A DNA stretch of 64,000 nt, from assembly GCF_000224145.3 (NCBI RefSeq), contig NW_004190493.2, positions 23,503 through 87,502 on the forward strand, read 5' to 3'. Positions 1-9,389 of this stretch are shown here, piece after piece. The notes under the pieces are model-generated. The model did not search any database, had not been told where the DNA came from, and was given only the letters and a program-made list of their open reading frames with translations. The DNA comes from Ciona intestinalis (Eukaryota > Chordata > Ascidiacea > Phlebobranchia > Cionidae). Position 1 is the stretch's first letter. Every line of letters begins with the position of its first letter. Both the position numbers and the translations under genes were made by a program.

Positions 1-352
1 TATTTTTACTAACGGCAGACATCTGAGGGAACCGAGGCCATAATTAAAACGATTTTTTAGTTTTTTATATAGTTTTATTAAAATTTATTTTTTTTTGTTA
101 TTTTTTTGTAATAATAAAAAGTTGATTGGTTTATTGGATAAAAATGCAGTTACAATGACTTATAGTTCTTTTTTAGGCGGCTTGTCATTTCTCATTATGC
201 TAAAGTACCTCAATTAAGGTGGGTGGGTTTTACTAAAAAATTATTGTATGTATTTTTTCACTTTGGCCTACAAAACCTTAAATTGAAGTAATATGGCTAG
301 ACAGTAGACATAAGTAAGTGAAATAATTGAAAACAGTTAATTCATATTAAAC

Positions 353-3300
353 CAGTATAATTGCTTGTCATCCATTTTCCTGCACTCTTGTAAGCAGCTC
401 CTTTAGTGTGAATAAAAGTTTGAGTCTCTGCATCCGGTATAATTGCAAGGTGACCACCCATTCCAACACATGCAGATTTTGCACCAGCATGATTTGCAGT
501 GAATGGAGAAAACATATATTGACTTCTTTTGAAGTATTCTAATGTGACTAAAATATGATAGTCGTTTGTTTTAACATTTTCTTTACATATCTTTACAGGA
601 TACTATTTTAACCCATTCTTTTTAATGTTGAGTAAATTATAGGGGAGACCGGGGACGGATCGGACGTTTTTTTGAAAATTGCTAATAACTTTTGTTACAT
701 GCGTCACATGAATTTAAATTTTAGTTTGTTGTAAAGGGTGATCCTTTGCCGAAAAAGGGTAAAAAAGTCGCTTGCCAAAGGAAACTAGAAATGCATGTAA
801 AAGGTCAAATTCCTAAGGCTCTCAAGTGTCCGATGTTGCCCCGGTACCGGGGTAACATCGGACATGACCGGGGTCACCTCGGACAGTATACGTTTTTTTG
901 GTTTTATTCGACACCGTTGGTAAACACGACAAACGAAATAATAACGAGTCATCTAATATTCTAATATATAAATCGACTAGGCTAAGCTGGTACTTTAGCG
1001 CATATTAAAACAGGAAAGGTTGATGAAAAATCTTAATCCTTAATAGTCCCCTGTCTGTACGAGTATTATCTTCAATAACTGCAAAATAGCTTTTATCATT
1101 CGGTCGCTTGATACTCTCCTGTTGTCTTTCTTTTAAACGTTCTTACTATATTTTTATGATCTAAAACTATTGTAAGCATACAATATAATACACTTACCAA
1201 CCCGGGCATGTTGTCCGACGTATCCCCAGACACGTGGTGACATAAAAAAAGCAAAAACATAGCCGCCTGTTTAACTCCTGCTCAAAATCTACGTTTGCTT
1301 ATTGAAGTGTTGCTTCAAAACTACGACTTCCACCGCAAAAGAATTACTTTCGGCTATCAGCGACGGAACTATACCCTTACAACCAAAAATTTAAAAAGTA
1401 GATATTTCTGTTAAACTAACTTTTTTTATTTTAACTAATCGGTTGAACTGCGCATGCCCCAGAACATTATGCTGCTTTGTAATGGAAACAATAAGATTTG
1501 TTAATAATGATATCACAATGCTCTATTGTGACGTCATATACATGGTCCGAACTATCCCCGCGTCCGAAGTATCCCCGGTCTCCCCTACTTATTAGCATCG
1601 AAAGTAAACATATATTTTTTGCATTGAAACAAATATGTAACATAAACCAACATATAAAATTTTTACCTGGAATTTGACAAATGTAATGACCAACAGTCGA
1701 CGGATCAACAGAAATCCAATACCATGAAAAAGCTCCTGTTCCTAATACTGCTGTACTTCCTGTACTTGGATGTTGTGGATGCCAGTAGTTATGCATTCCA
1801 TTTTCCTTAAACCGGTCTGTTTTATAATATATAATAAGAAAATACATTTTTGAGAGTATTATATATTCACTTTCATCATCACCACGCGGAGTTGTTCTAA
1901 AATAAAACTTGTCATGTGTTGTGCTCCATTCCCAGCCAGTTCCATCTGATGTCTTTACCGCATCAATGTAAGCTGAAAATACATGGTAGCCTAACCTGTA
2001 ATGAAGCGACCACAGAAGCAGCAGTGCTGATTTCAGATCATCAGATTAAATATGTGGGTTTTAGTGAAAAATGTTATACATGGGTTAAAAATGTTATACA
2101 TGGGCAATTATTATGTATAATGTTTGGGTTTTATTAACCACTTTCGATTTTTGTTTGACACTTCCTACTATCACCATTCCGCAATCACATTTAGAGATAC
2201 AAACCATAATTATTGCTTGTCATCCAATTTTTCGTTCTATATTTGTAAATGAGTCCTTTGTTTCGAAGAAAATTTTCAGTTTCCCAATCTGGTATAATTG
2301 CAAGGTGACCACCCATTCTAACACATGCAGATTTTGCACCAGCATGATTTGCGGTTTGTGATGAAAATATGAAATAGTATCCATTGAGATAATCGAATTC
2401 TGTTTAAGTGCAACATTTATAATTTTTGTATTCAATCATCAACTTCAAGAGGTTAAGAATACCCGCTGCTTGGTTACCAACTAAGAGAGTGCTCTTACAA
2501 GGGACCTAGCAAATATTTCTTTGAACAAGTATTATTAATTGCCTGTTAACACTACATAATATCTCATGAAACTTTACCCAAATTATAACTAACTGTTTAA
2601 AACAGGGAAGTGTATTGTTTGGTAAAATAAATTTACCACAGTAATAACCCGTTTCTTATAGCTTGTGCTGGGAAAATTGCTAGTAAACGCTTAATATCTA
2701 TAAACGTATAAACGCGTAATGCCTATGTTCTGAAAAAATATCAGTACGTGCTCTAATGGAATGTGGGTATCCAGTTTAACCAGAGTATACTAAAAGATGT
2801 TTTAAGTATACTATGGTTTAACGCGCTGCTAATTAGTACTGAGTTGAATTACATTAACAGCGGGCGCGGGAATTCTAGTTTACCGAGGGCATGGCCTATA
2901 AAGCAGTGTTAGGAAGAGTTGTTGAGCGATAGCCAGCATGTGTTACGATGAATGAATATATGAAACTTACTTTAGTCTCGCGTGGCCGGAAAACAACAGT
3001 CGTTGTTCCAGCAACACGGTTGTTCCAGCTTACGAGTAACCATGTATGTTACTTTGTGGGTGATTATTTTGGACAGCCCATTGGTGACCACTGCTGGGTT
3101 GGAGCAATTGCCATTAAGTGTCTTGCCCAAAGACCCCAATGCCCATAATGGTAGCAGCGACGAGCCTTGAATCCATTACCTCTACGTTAGAGGCATGCGC
3201 GCTAACCACTTTGCCACGGCGCCGGACAGTGTGTGATACAATGAATTATATTACACACAAGCCACTTCTCATAAATTATCTTTAAGTGCATGTGACTAAA

Positions 3301-5676
3301 TTTCAAATATATTTTTTACACATTATCTTTTTATTATGTCAGTACATATGTTATAATTACCCATGAGGTATAAATTAAAAGCAAACCTTTCAAAGTTTGT
3401 AGCTAAATAAAAACACCCAAACCTACAACGTGGGGTAAGATGGGACAACAAATAAAAGATTTTATATTAATATTATTCTGCAACTTGTAGTGAACCTACT
3501 AATTATCCCGCTATGCCAGTCACTAAACTTTATATACATAGTTTAACAATGACATTTTGTGCTGAATTCATCCCTAACTAAAGCCATATTAACCTTTGGT
3601 TGCTTTTCTCACAAAACTGAAATTAATTATAAGACAAAAAAGTACGAAATGAATGAATGAATGAATGAATGAATGAATGAATGAAGGAATGAATGTAACT
3701 TACTTTATCCTCGCGTGGCCGGAAAACGACAGTCGCTATAACACGGGTGTGCCCCTCGCGCCAGCTTACGAATTACCAAGTATGTTACTTTGTAGGTGAT
3801 TATTTTTTGTGGATTTTTTNNNNNNNNNNNNNNNNNNNNNNNNNNNNNNNNNNNNNNNNNNNNNNNNNNNNNNNNNNNNNNNNNGAGCATTCAAATAAGN
3901 TATATTAGGTGGNGGGAAGATGGGACACTTTGTCAAACGAGACTTTTTTTTAGTTTTCTTTTTACGAAACCCCATGTAATGATAATCAGGAAAATTATGT
4001 TACAGAATTATTCGTCAGTCGTATTACCACGACTTTATAAAACGCTCGTCAAGCCGATTACTGTTTTTAAATATTAAAAAAAAAAATTAAAATAGAAACA
4101 GTATATTTTGAATAGGTAAAAAAATGCGAAATAGTAAGGTGCTTATTTTGAATGCTAGTTTTAGTTTTGTGAAAAAAAATTAGATATAAACATGAGGAAA
4201 ATAGGCAGTGATCAATATGACTTTAACTTGGGATAAAAACAAAAGAAAAATAAATTAAAGTTTTAAAGTTATATATATAAAGTTTACATGGCAAAGAAAC
4301 TAGCACAGCCTGTTAAATTCGGTAGGTTAACTACAAGTTGCAGAATACTGTTAATATAAATATATTTCAACTTGGTGTCCCAGCTTGCCCCACAGTGTAG
4401 TTTTGTATGTTTTCATTGCCAAACTTTAAAAGGTTTAATTTTAATTCAATAATTTAGGCTATACCTCAGGGGTTATTTAAATATAATATACTGATATATA
4501 TAATAAAAAGATAATATATGGAAAATATATTCGAAATTCAGTAATTTGCACATAATTTATGTGAAGTGGCTAGTGCGAAAAAAACAATGTAACAATACCC
4601 AATTTGTAGAAAAATGTAAACTTTATTCACAGTTATTTTCACTTTTCTGTTATTACAAGTTATGCATTTGTAGGATACAATATTTATCAATTGAAGTTCA
4701 AACAATGCCAATTATCATCCATAATATAATGTATCGTTAACATATATGTTAAAAACTATAGCTGTGGGGCAAGGAAAAGAGTGTTTAAACTTGATTTTCA
4801 AAGCGTACAGTAGTTTCGTGTTATTTACGTGTATTAACAATAAATACATTTACTAATCAAAATTAACAATGATTTTAAACTGTCCCGTCTTATCCTGTGT
4901 GTTTTCGAATTTGTAAAATTTCACCTGATAGTACTAATTCGTGGTATTACTCCAAAACCGCCATGTATTTGGATTTTGGAAACATTTGGCAATATATGCC
5001 TTTAATTATGTGTACCATCTTCCCCCATTTGGCAATATATGGCAATATATGTGTACCATCTTCCCCCACTGTGCTATATAGCTTGCTTTTTGCAGCTATT
5101 AAAAAAAATGTTGTTCGTTCAACACCGAATTTTAATACATAACAACAGTAACCGCCATTGTCGCGCTCTGTTATTGTTCAACAGTGAGAATATCGAATAA
5201 TACTAGCTTCAATTATCAAATGGGTACCCGTAAAAAGAGTATCCCATGTTACCCCGTGTCCTAACTTACCTCACACTACTATACGATTATTTCCTTTAAT
5301 ATTTTCCACACAGAAGTTTGTTGCGATTTTACTGTTTCTGCGATGACACATTAGCACAGCGTGCAGGTCGAGCATCAAAATGTTCACATTTTCATATTAT
5401 GCGACCACAATGTGCAGGTCGCACTTTTAAATGTACCAATTTTCCACGAGCGCATTGCTCGCACATTGTGAGAAAAACTTTCGCAGCCTCCTCTCGCCCG
5501 CAAGGCGCCATTTTCTTTACGAAACATTTGAAGCCAAGGATATATTGGTAAAGAGACGCTTATAATGTATTTGGTGTGGCCTGTGACAAATTGTCTTAAT
5601 TAGCTGATGGCTTACCTTGAGTCTTCGCAAACATGACAACTAACGAAAGGACGATTAACATGATTGCACAGTTCAT
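353..5676 (-). CDS. Secreted tandem C-type-lectin-like protein (partial, 3' end beyond left edge)
   Basis: Proposed coding exons, in transcript order: 5676-5616, 2399-2205, 1990-1667, 547-353. The first encodes a signal peptide (MNCAIMLIVLSLVVMFAKTQ) and ends in a GTAAG donor. Every junction is phase 1 and stays open. Exons 2 and 4 are both exactly 195 nt and encode paralogous halves of a C-type lectin-like domain, each with the run TANHAGAKSACV followed by MGGHLAIIPD; exon 3 ends with GHYICQIP, like the C-terminal Cys strand of such domains. The order is therefore signal, domain 1 (exons 2+3), domain 2 (exon 4 plus an exon left of base 1). No clear WND or EPN calcium/sugar motif is seen, so sugar binding is uncertain. 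Exon 3 may hide a 54-nt intron (1817-1870). Likely an extracellular or immune lectin, by family only. Intron 1 (3.2 kb) and the intron between the domains are packed with mobile elements. Confidence 0.8.
642..1585. mobile_element. Non-autonomous DNA transposon with 14-bp TIRs, TA target site
   Basis: The ends are GGGGAGACCGGGGA and its reverse complement, flanked by TA on both sides (640-641 and 1586-1587). This fits a Tc1/mariner-type target duplication. The element is about 944 bp and fills most of the lectin intron between domains 1 and 2. I see no transposase. Inside, a motif close to GTCCGANNTANCCCCGG recurs in both orientations at about 650, 826, 847, 868, 1212, 1545 and 1561, which may be reiterated transposase-binding sites. 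Confidence 0.75.
827..864. repeat. 38-bp near-perfect palindrome inside the TIR element
   Basis: The two arms TGTCCGATGTTGCCCCGGT and ACCGGGGTAACATCGGACA meet at GGTACC with one mismatched pair. It is made of two head-to-head copies of the internal motif of the surrounding transposon. Confidence 0.85.
2948..3225 (-). mobile_element. tRNA-derived SINE, inverted copy
   Basis: Read on the minus strand it begins with GGCGCCG, has A-box-like (TGGTTAGCGCGC) and B-box-like sequence, continues with the TGGGCAAGACACTTAA and CACCAATGGG segments, and ends in GTTTTCCGGCCACGCGAG and a short ATTC tail. The body is shorter than the copy at 29514-29831. It lies in lectin intron 1. Confidence 0.8.
3239..3640 (+). 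repeat. Fragment of the long MITE-like element
   Basis: The stretch from CACAAGCCACTTCTCATAAA through GTGGGGTAAGATGGGACA matches 24670-24850, the interior of the long element at 23891-25420, and in reverse part of 3901-5080. It is a partial copy without clear ends. Confidence 0.55.
3648..3819 (-). mobile_element. SINE copy with (GAAT)n tail, cut by assembly gap
   Basis: About ten GAAT units precede TCCTCGCGTGGCCGGAAAAC, the reversed SINE 3' body. The copy runs into the N run at 3820, so its tRNA-like head is missing from the assembly. Confidence 0.8.
3820..3884. other. Assembly gap (N run)
   Basis: Sixty-five N bases lie between a SINE and an inverted-repeat element; single ambiguous bases follow at 3900 and 3913. 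The gap lies inside lectin intron 1, so no coding exon need be missing. Confidence 0.99.
3901..5080. mobile_element. Long MITE-family element (about 1.2 kb), inverted relative to 23891-25420
   Basis: The left end reads GGGAAGATGGGACACTTTGT and the right end ACCATCTTCCCCCACTGTGC. Several hundred bases inside match the reverse complement of 23891-25420. No transposase was recognised. The right end carries a small duplication in which GTGTACCATCTTCCCCCA occurs twice, at about 5010 and 5052. Unlike its relative it carries no SINE. Confidence 0.7.
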
Positions 5677-5806
5677 CTTTACAGGTATCTCTGTCTCGTT
5701 ACAAGAGGCAGGTTGACTACCTATAGTACTTCCTGGTCATAAATAAACAAGACGAATTCTCACTACAACATATGTCCTATGCGCCCAAGAAGATAAAAGT
5801 GAATGG

Positions 5807-6053
5807 TATTATGAACAATATCTCGCTGTAGTTATATCGTCCTTTAGATAACACTTTATGACTCAAAGTGCAACCACTAAAAAAACAAATAAAAAATGAA
5901 GGCCCACTAACGAACCTAAAAAGGAATAATAATATGAATAATATGTCGTTGTAGTTATATCGTCCTTTAGATAACACTTTATGACTCAAACATGCCTACT
6001 CAAAACACAACCACTAAAAACAAAATAAAAATGAACGCCCACTAATGAAAAGA
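5807..6053. repeat. Two tandem copies of a 123-bp unit
   Basis: The core GTAGTTATATCGTCCTTTAG recurs at 5828 and 5951, with matching flanks (TAACACTTTATGACTCAAA; GCCCACTAA). The pair lies about 130 bp upstream of the lectin start codon and could affect its promoter; that is inference. Confidence 0.85.
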
Positions 6054-6390
6054 AATCTCTTCGTATGAAAGTATTTTATATTCGGTTTCTGCCGCTGCTG
6101 ACTAATTTCCGAAATATTTTGTTCAAAGATAATTATACATAACCAAACCTCTCTCTCATTACGCCCATTGAAGAGGAAGGGGCGGAAACTGTTTTAATTT
6201 CTTCTTCTTACAGACAGTTGCTGATGAAAATCCATTTGTTGACAGGAAATATTTGTGCAATACGCACATTTCAAATTTGCCCACGCAAAATATTGAGTCA
6301 TTCAATGACAAAAAAATAAAATGCTCAAGTGATACGGAACATCTGCCACAAGATTTCATATATTCCTAAATGCATGAATGATTGAGTCTA

Positions 6391-6925
6391 TGGTGGGGTG
6401 GGGAAGATAGGACACCTTTTTATTATATTTTCTCGTACTGTCCCATTTGGTACTAAACAAAGAACATTCAAAGAATTATAAAACCTCCTCCGCTATATTC
6501 ATTGGATGTGCTTATCCGTAGTGTGGCGTTTTAAGTATATTTTCACGTGTTAGTATTTTTTGCATTGTGCAATTACCGATTCAGTGTCTTTTGCGTCGCG
6601 CGGGCGGCTGCAGATAGCATGCAGACACGCCCGCGGTTTAGCTCGCTTTCTTGCTTGCTATTATTAAGGGTTATTTTATATTCTGCTGTCTTTTAATGTT
6701 GTTTATGAGCAAAGTTTATACGCGTGCATTAACCACAGCTTTTATCGCATTTTATTAAATAGTATTTTATAGTACTTTGGGGTAAGAAAGGACATCATTG
6801 CCACATAATATCCAATTATACTGATCGTGTTTTAAAGAAATAACAACGCTCTATGTGAGCCGTAAGGATACAGTTTTATAATTTTTGAACAATAGAATGA
6901 AAAGGTGAACCATCTTACTCCAACC
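6391..6925. mobile_element. Degenerate MITE, two halves split by about 300 bp
   Basis: 6391-6480 matches the left half of the short MITE family (GGGGAAGATAGGACACC, then AACATTCAAAGAATTATAAAACC). 6770-6925 matches the right half (CTGATCGTGTTTTAAA, then GAACCATCTTACTCC). The intervening DNA has no recognised content. Confidence 0.5.
6599..6635. repeat. GC-rich hairpin
   Basis: CGCGGGCG at 6599-6606 pairs with CGCCCGCG at 6628-6635, and inner CTGCA pairs with TGCAG. It is an isolated GC-rich island in AT-rich DNA between the lectin and the LPMO-like gene. Role unknown. Confidence 0.6.
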
Positions 6926-7647
6926 TATATATATGCGCTTAATGGAATTGTGGGTGACGCTAGCGGTACGCCGAAGTAGGGCGCCTGAACCATCTTAACG
7001 GTAAATTCCGTTACAGTGATGCTTTATTTTTTAATTTGTTTGTGCTTATTATGGATTTCCCCCAACTTGCCAGTATTTATGTCACGTTTGTTTTATGTCA
7101 GTTACTTTTTTTATGTATAGCCTATATGAAACGTGCTAATAATTAGTTTGGCCACGGTTTAAAATCTTGGCATTGTCTCCATATGCTGCGAAATAAATTT
7201 CAAGTAAAAAATTGTTAAATATAGCAACGATGTGTTAGAGAGAGCTGGAAGGGTGTGACAATTGCGGTAATCATTGTTGATCATGTGAGCGATCGGTCGC
7301 GACGTCGTACATTACAGCGTCTCTTGCCGCAGACCTAGTACGCGATCACGTGGTATTAGCCACGTGTCGGCTCCCCCCTGAATCGGCCATTTGAACAAAA
7401 AATATTTTTAACTTGCTTCCCGTAAAGGCGGACAATTTCTTCACTGTAAGAGTGCGGGGATAGATGATGAGAGCGTAGTTTTAGTAACTTTTCAGTCAAC
7501 ATAGAATGTATTTGAAATTGTTTTCTCGGGTTCGAAGTTGGTTGCCGCCACCATAAAAGTCGTAATACACGTGGCCTTTCATTAGAGCTATGAGATATTT
7601 TGTTGTACACTCTTTTTCCAGAATAAAAAAAAATGTTCCATATTACC

Positions 7648-8735
7648 CCGACCAAAGTTAGTATAGACCAAGTTAGGAAACGGCGCTCGTGTCCGCCATT
7701 ACGGAGCCCACAGAGCGTGAATCGCCTATACAAATGCATGGTCGGCATGTGTTCATTTAGTTCTTGTAAGCGATACAAAGCTAGAAAACAAAAAACAGCG
7801 GTTGTTTTAACATTTAAAATATAATTTCTAATATAAATCTTGATATATAATATTAAATCTAGGAATTAATGTAAAGTAAATTAATATTTTGACTGGTTTT
7901 CGGCGTACAGTGTGGTTTAACAGGGTACTTTACGTTGGCGATTAAGACTAGCAGCTATCAGCTTATAGTTTACATAATAGTATATGATCATACCTACGAA
8001 TCTACAGAGCCATTCTTTACTACATGTATAATCCAACATTAGTGGACATGCAGCTCCAAACTGCTTAAGTACTAGCAGATAAGGTGTTCGCGTTTTTCCG
8101 ATTTCATAAAGACCCGTAACGCAGAAAAGGTAGCTTACTAATTCAAGCAGAGGACCAAAAATAGTAACTCAGTATTGTTTTCCTCAATGTCACTTCGATA
8201 TTAGGCAAATTTTACAAAGATACCTTAAGTTTCGTTGCCGGATATATACGTGTTAAGTTTGTGAGCCAAAAAGTAAAATCACGGCAATTTACATGCAAAA
8301 CTGCAGCTAGATACACCAGTTTATGGTAATGTTATGCGTTTGTATTTATGGTAATGTTATTTTTGTTTGTATTTTTATATTTTAAACATGTTCTTTTATG
8401 TTTTTGGTTAGTAAACCTGATATTTTCTGTTTTTTTTACTCTTTAATCGATTGAGTGTTCAATAAAAGTTGATTATTTTTGTGAGGTTTATTATTGTGAT
8501 AAGATATAACATTAGTAGAAAGCCATTTTACGCGCCGAAGTAATAGGTTTTTAAAAAATCGCAATATTTAAACGAAAATCAGCACCCAGCAATGATAAAA
8601 TGCTATGCCGTGGGCTCCGTAATGGTGGCGACTGTGACGTCATGGACGCGAGACAATGGATAACAAGACCCGTTGTTTTACAATCCGTTTCCTAACTTGG
8701 TCTATACTAACTTTGACCCCGACCTACTATATATA
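7648..8735. mobile_element. Inverted-repeat element of about 1.1 kb, no transposase seen
   Basis: CAAAGTTAGTATAGACC followed by AAGTTAGGAAACGG on the left recurs inverted on the right near 8690-8725, and GGGCTCCGTAATGG lies inside both arms. The left inner part (about 7660-7880) has a reverse-complement relative at 23440-23655. The 140-codon open frame over 7356-7778 (-) overlaps one arm and looks like chance. Confidence 0.55.
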
Positions 8736-8895
8736 TATATATATAATACAGTATATATTTACTTGGGTTGTATACAGCAAACTTGTTCAGTATTATGATT
8801 TCATTTATCGTGCTGTTACTGCATATTTAAAGAAGCAGGCAAGTGGTTGGTACACGACGTCACATCGATGAGGAAACTGCGCCATACAAATTAGG

Positions 8896-9208
8896 ATGAA
8901 TGAATGTAACATATCTATCATCGCGTGGTGGCTGAGCATCGACAGACGTTGTAATACGGGTGTTTTGTTTCATAAACGAGTTATGTAACTTGTGGGTAAA
9001 CATATTTTACATTTTTTTTCTTTTGTAGTATATATGGCTAGGAATTTAGATACAGTATTTAGAATTTAGAAAATTAATATGCGGCCACTGGGTTGGAGCA
9101 ATTGGTGTCCTGCCCAAGGACACACCACCCCCTAACAATTGCCGAATTCAAACCAGTAAACTCATGGGCTATAGTGGTATACGCGCTAAGCACTTTGCCA
9201 CGCCGCCG
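8896..9208 (-). mobile_element. SINE copy, inverted, just downstream of the LPMO-like gene
   Basis: A GAATGAATG tail and CATCGCGTGG start the copy; TTTGCCACGCCGCCG, the reversed tRNA-like head, ends it. The GGTTGGAGCAATTGGTGTCC and TGCCCAAGGACA segments match the other copies. Confidence 0.8.
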
Positions 9209-9383
9209 TACATTTAAATTGAACTTAATCCATTACATCCTCATTTATTACAATAGCCATTTAGACGCGTTTCAATTTCCTTCAGTTTATTATAAGTAAT
9301 CGGCGAGTATGAAAGTAATTAAACAGTGATTAGAAACATATGATTGTAGTCCCTGATAATATATAAAGTTTTCCACACAATAT

Positions 9384-9389
9384 TTTATT
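9384..9389 (-). terminator. Polyadenylation signal AATAAA of the LPMO-like gene
   Basis: AATAAA overlaps the TAA stop codon (9385-9387) of the last exon. If it is used, the 3' UTR is very short. I see no other close AATAAA downstream. Confidence 0.55.

Noticed and set aside
1-352. Search for the last lectin exon left of 353
   Set aside because: No open frame resembling exon 1990-1667 was found here; the exon must lie beyond the left edge.
7356-7778. 140-codon minus-strand open frame
   Set aside because: It overlaps an inverted-repeat arm, its translation recurs only in other repeat copies, and it has no domain or splice partner.
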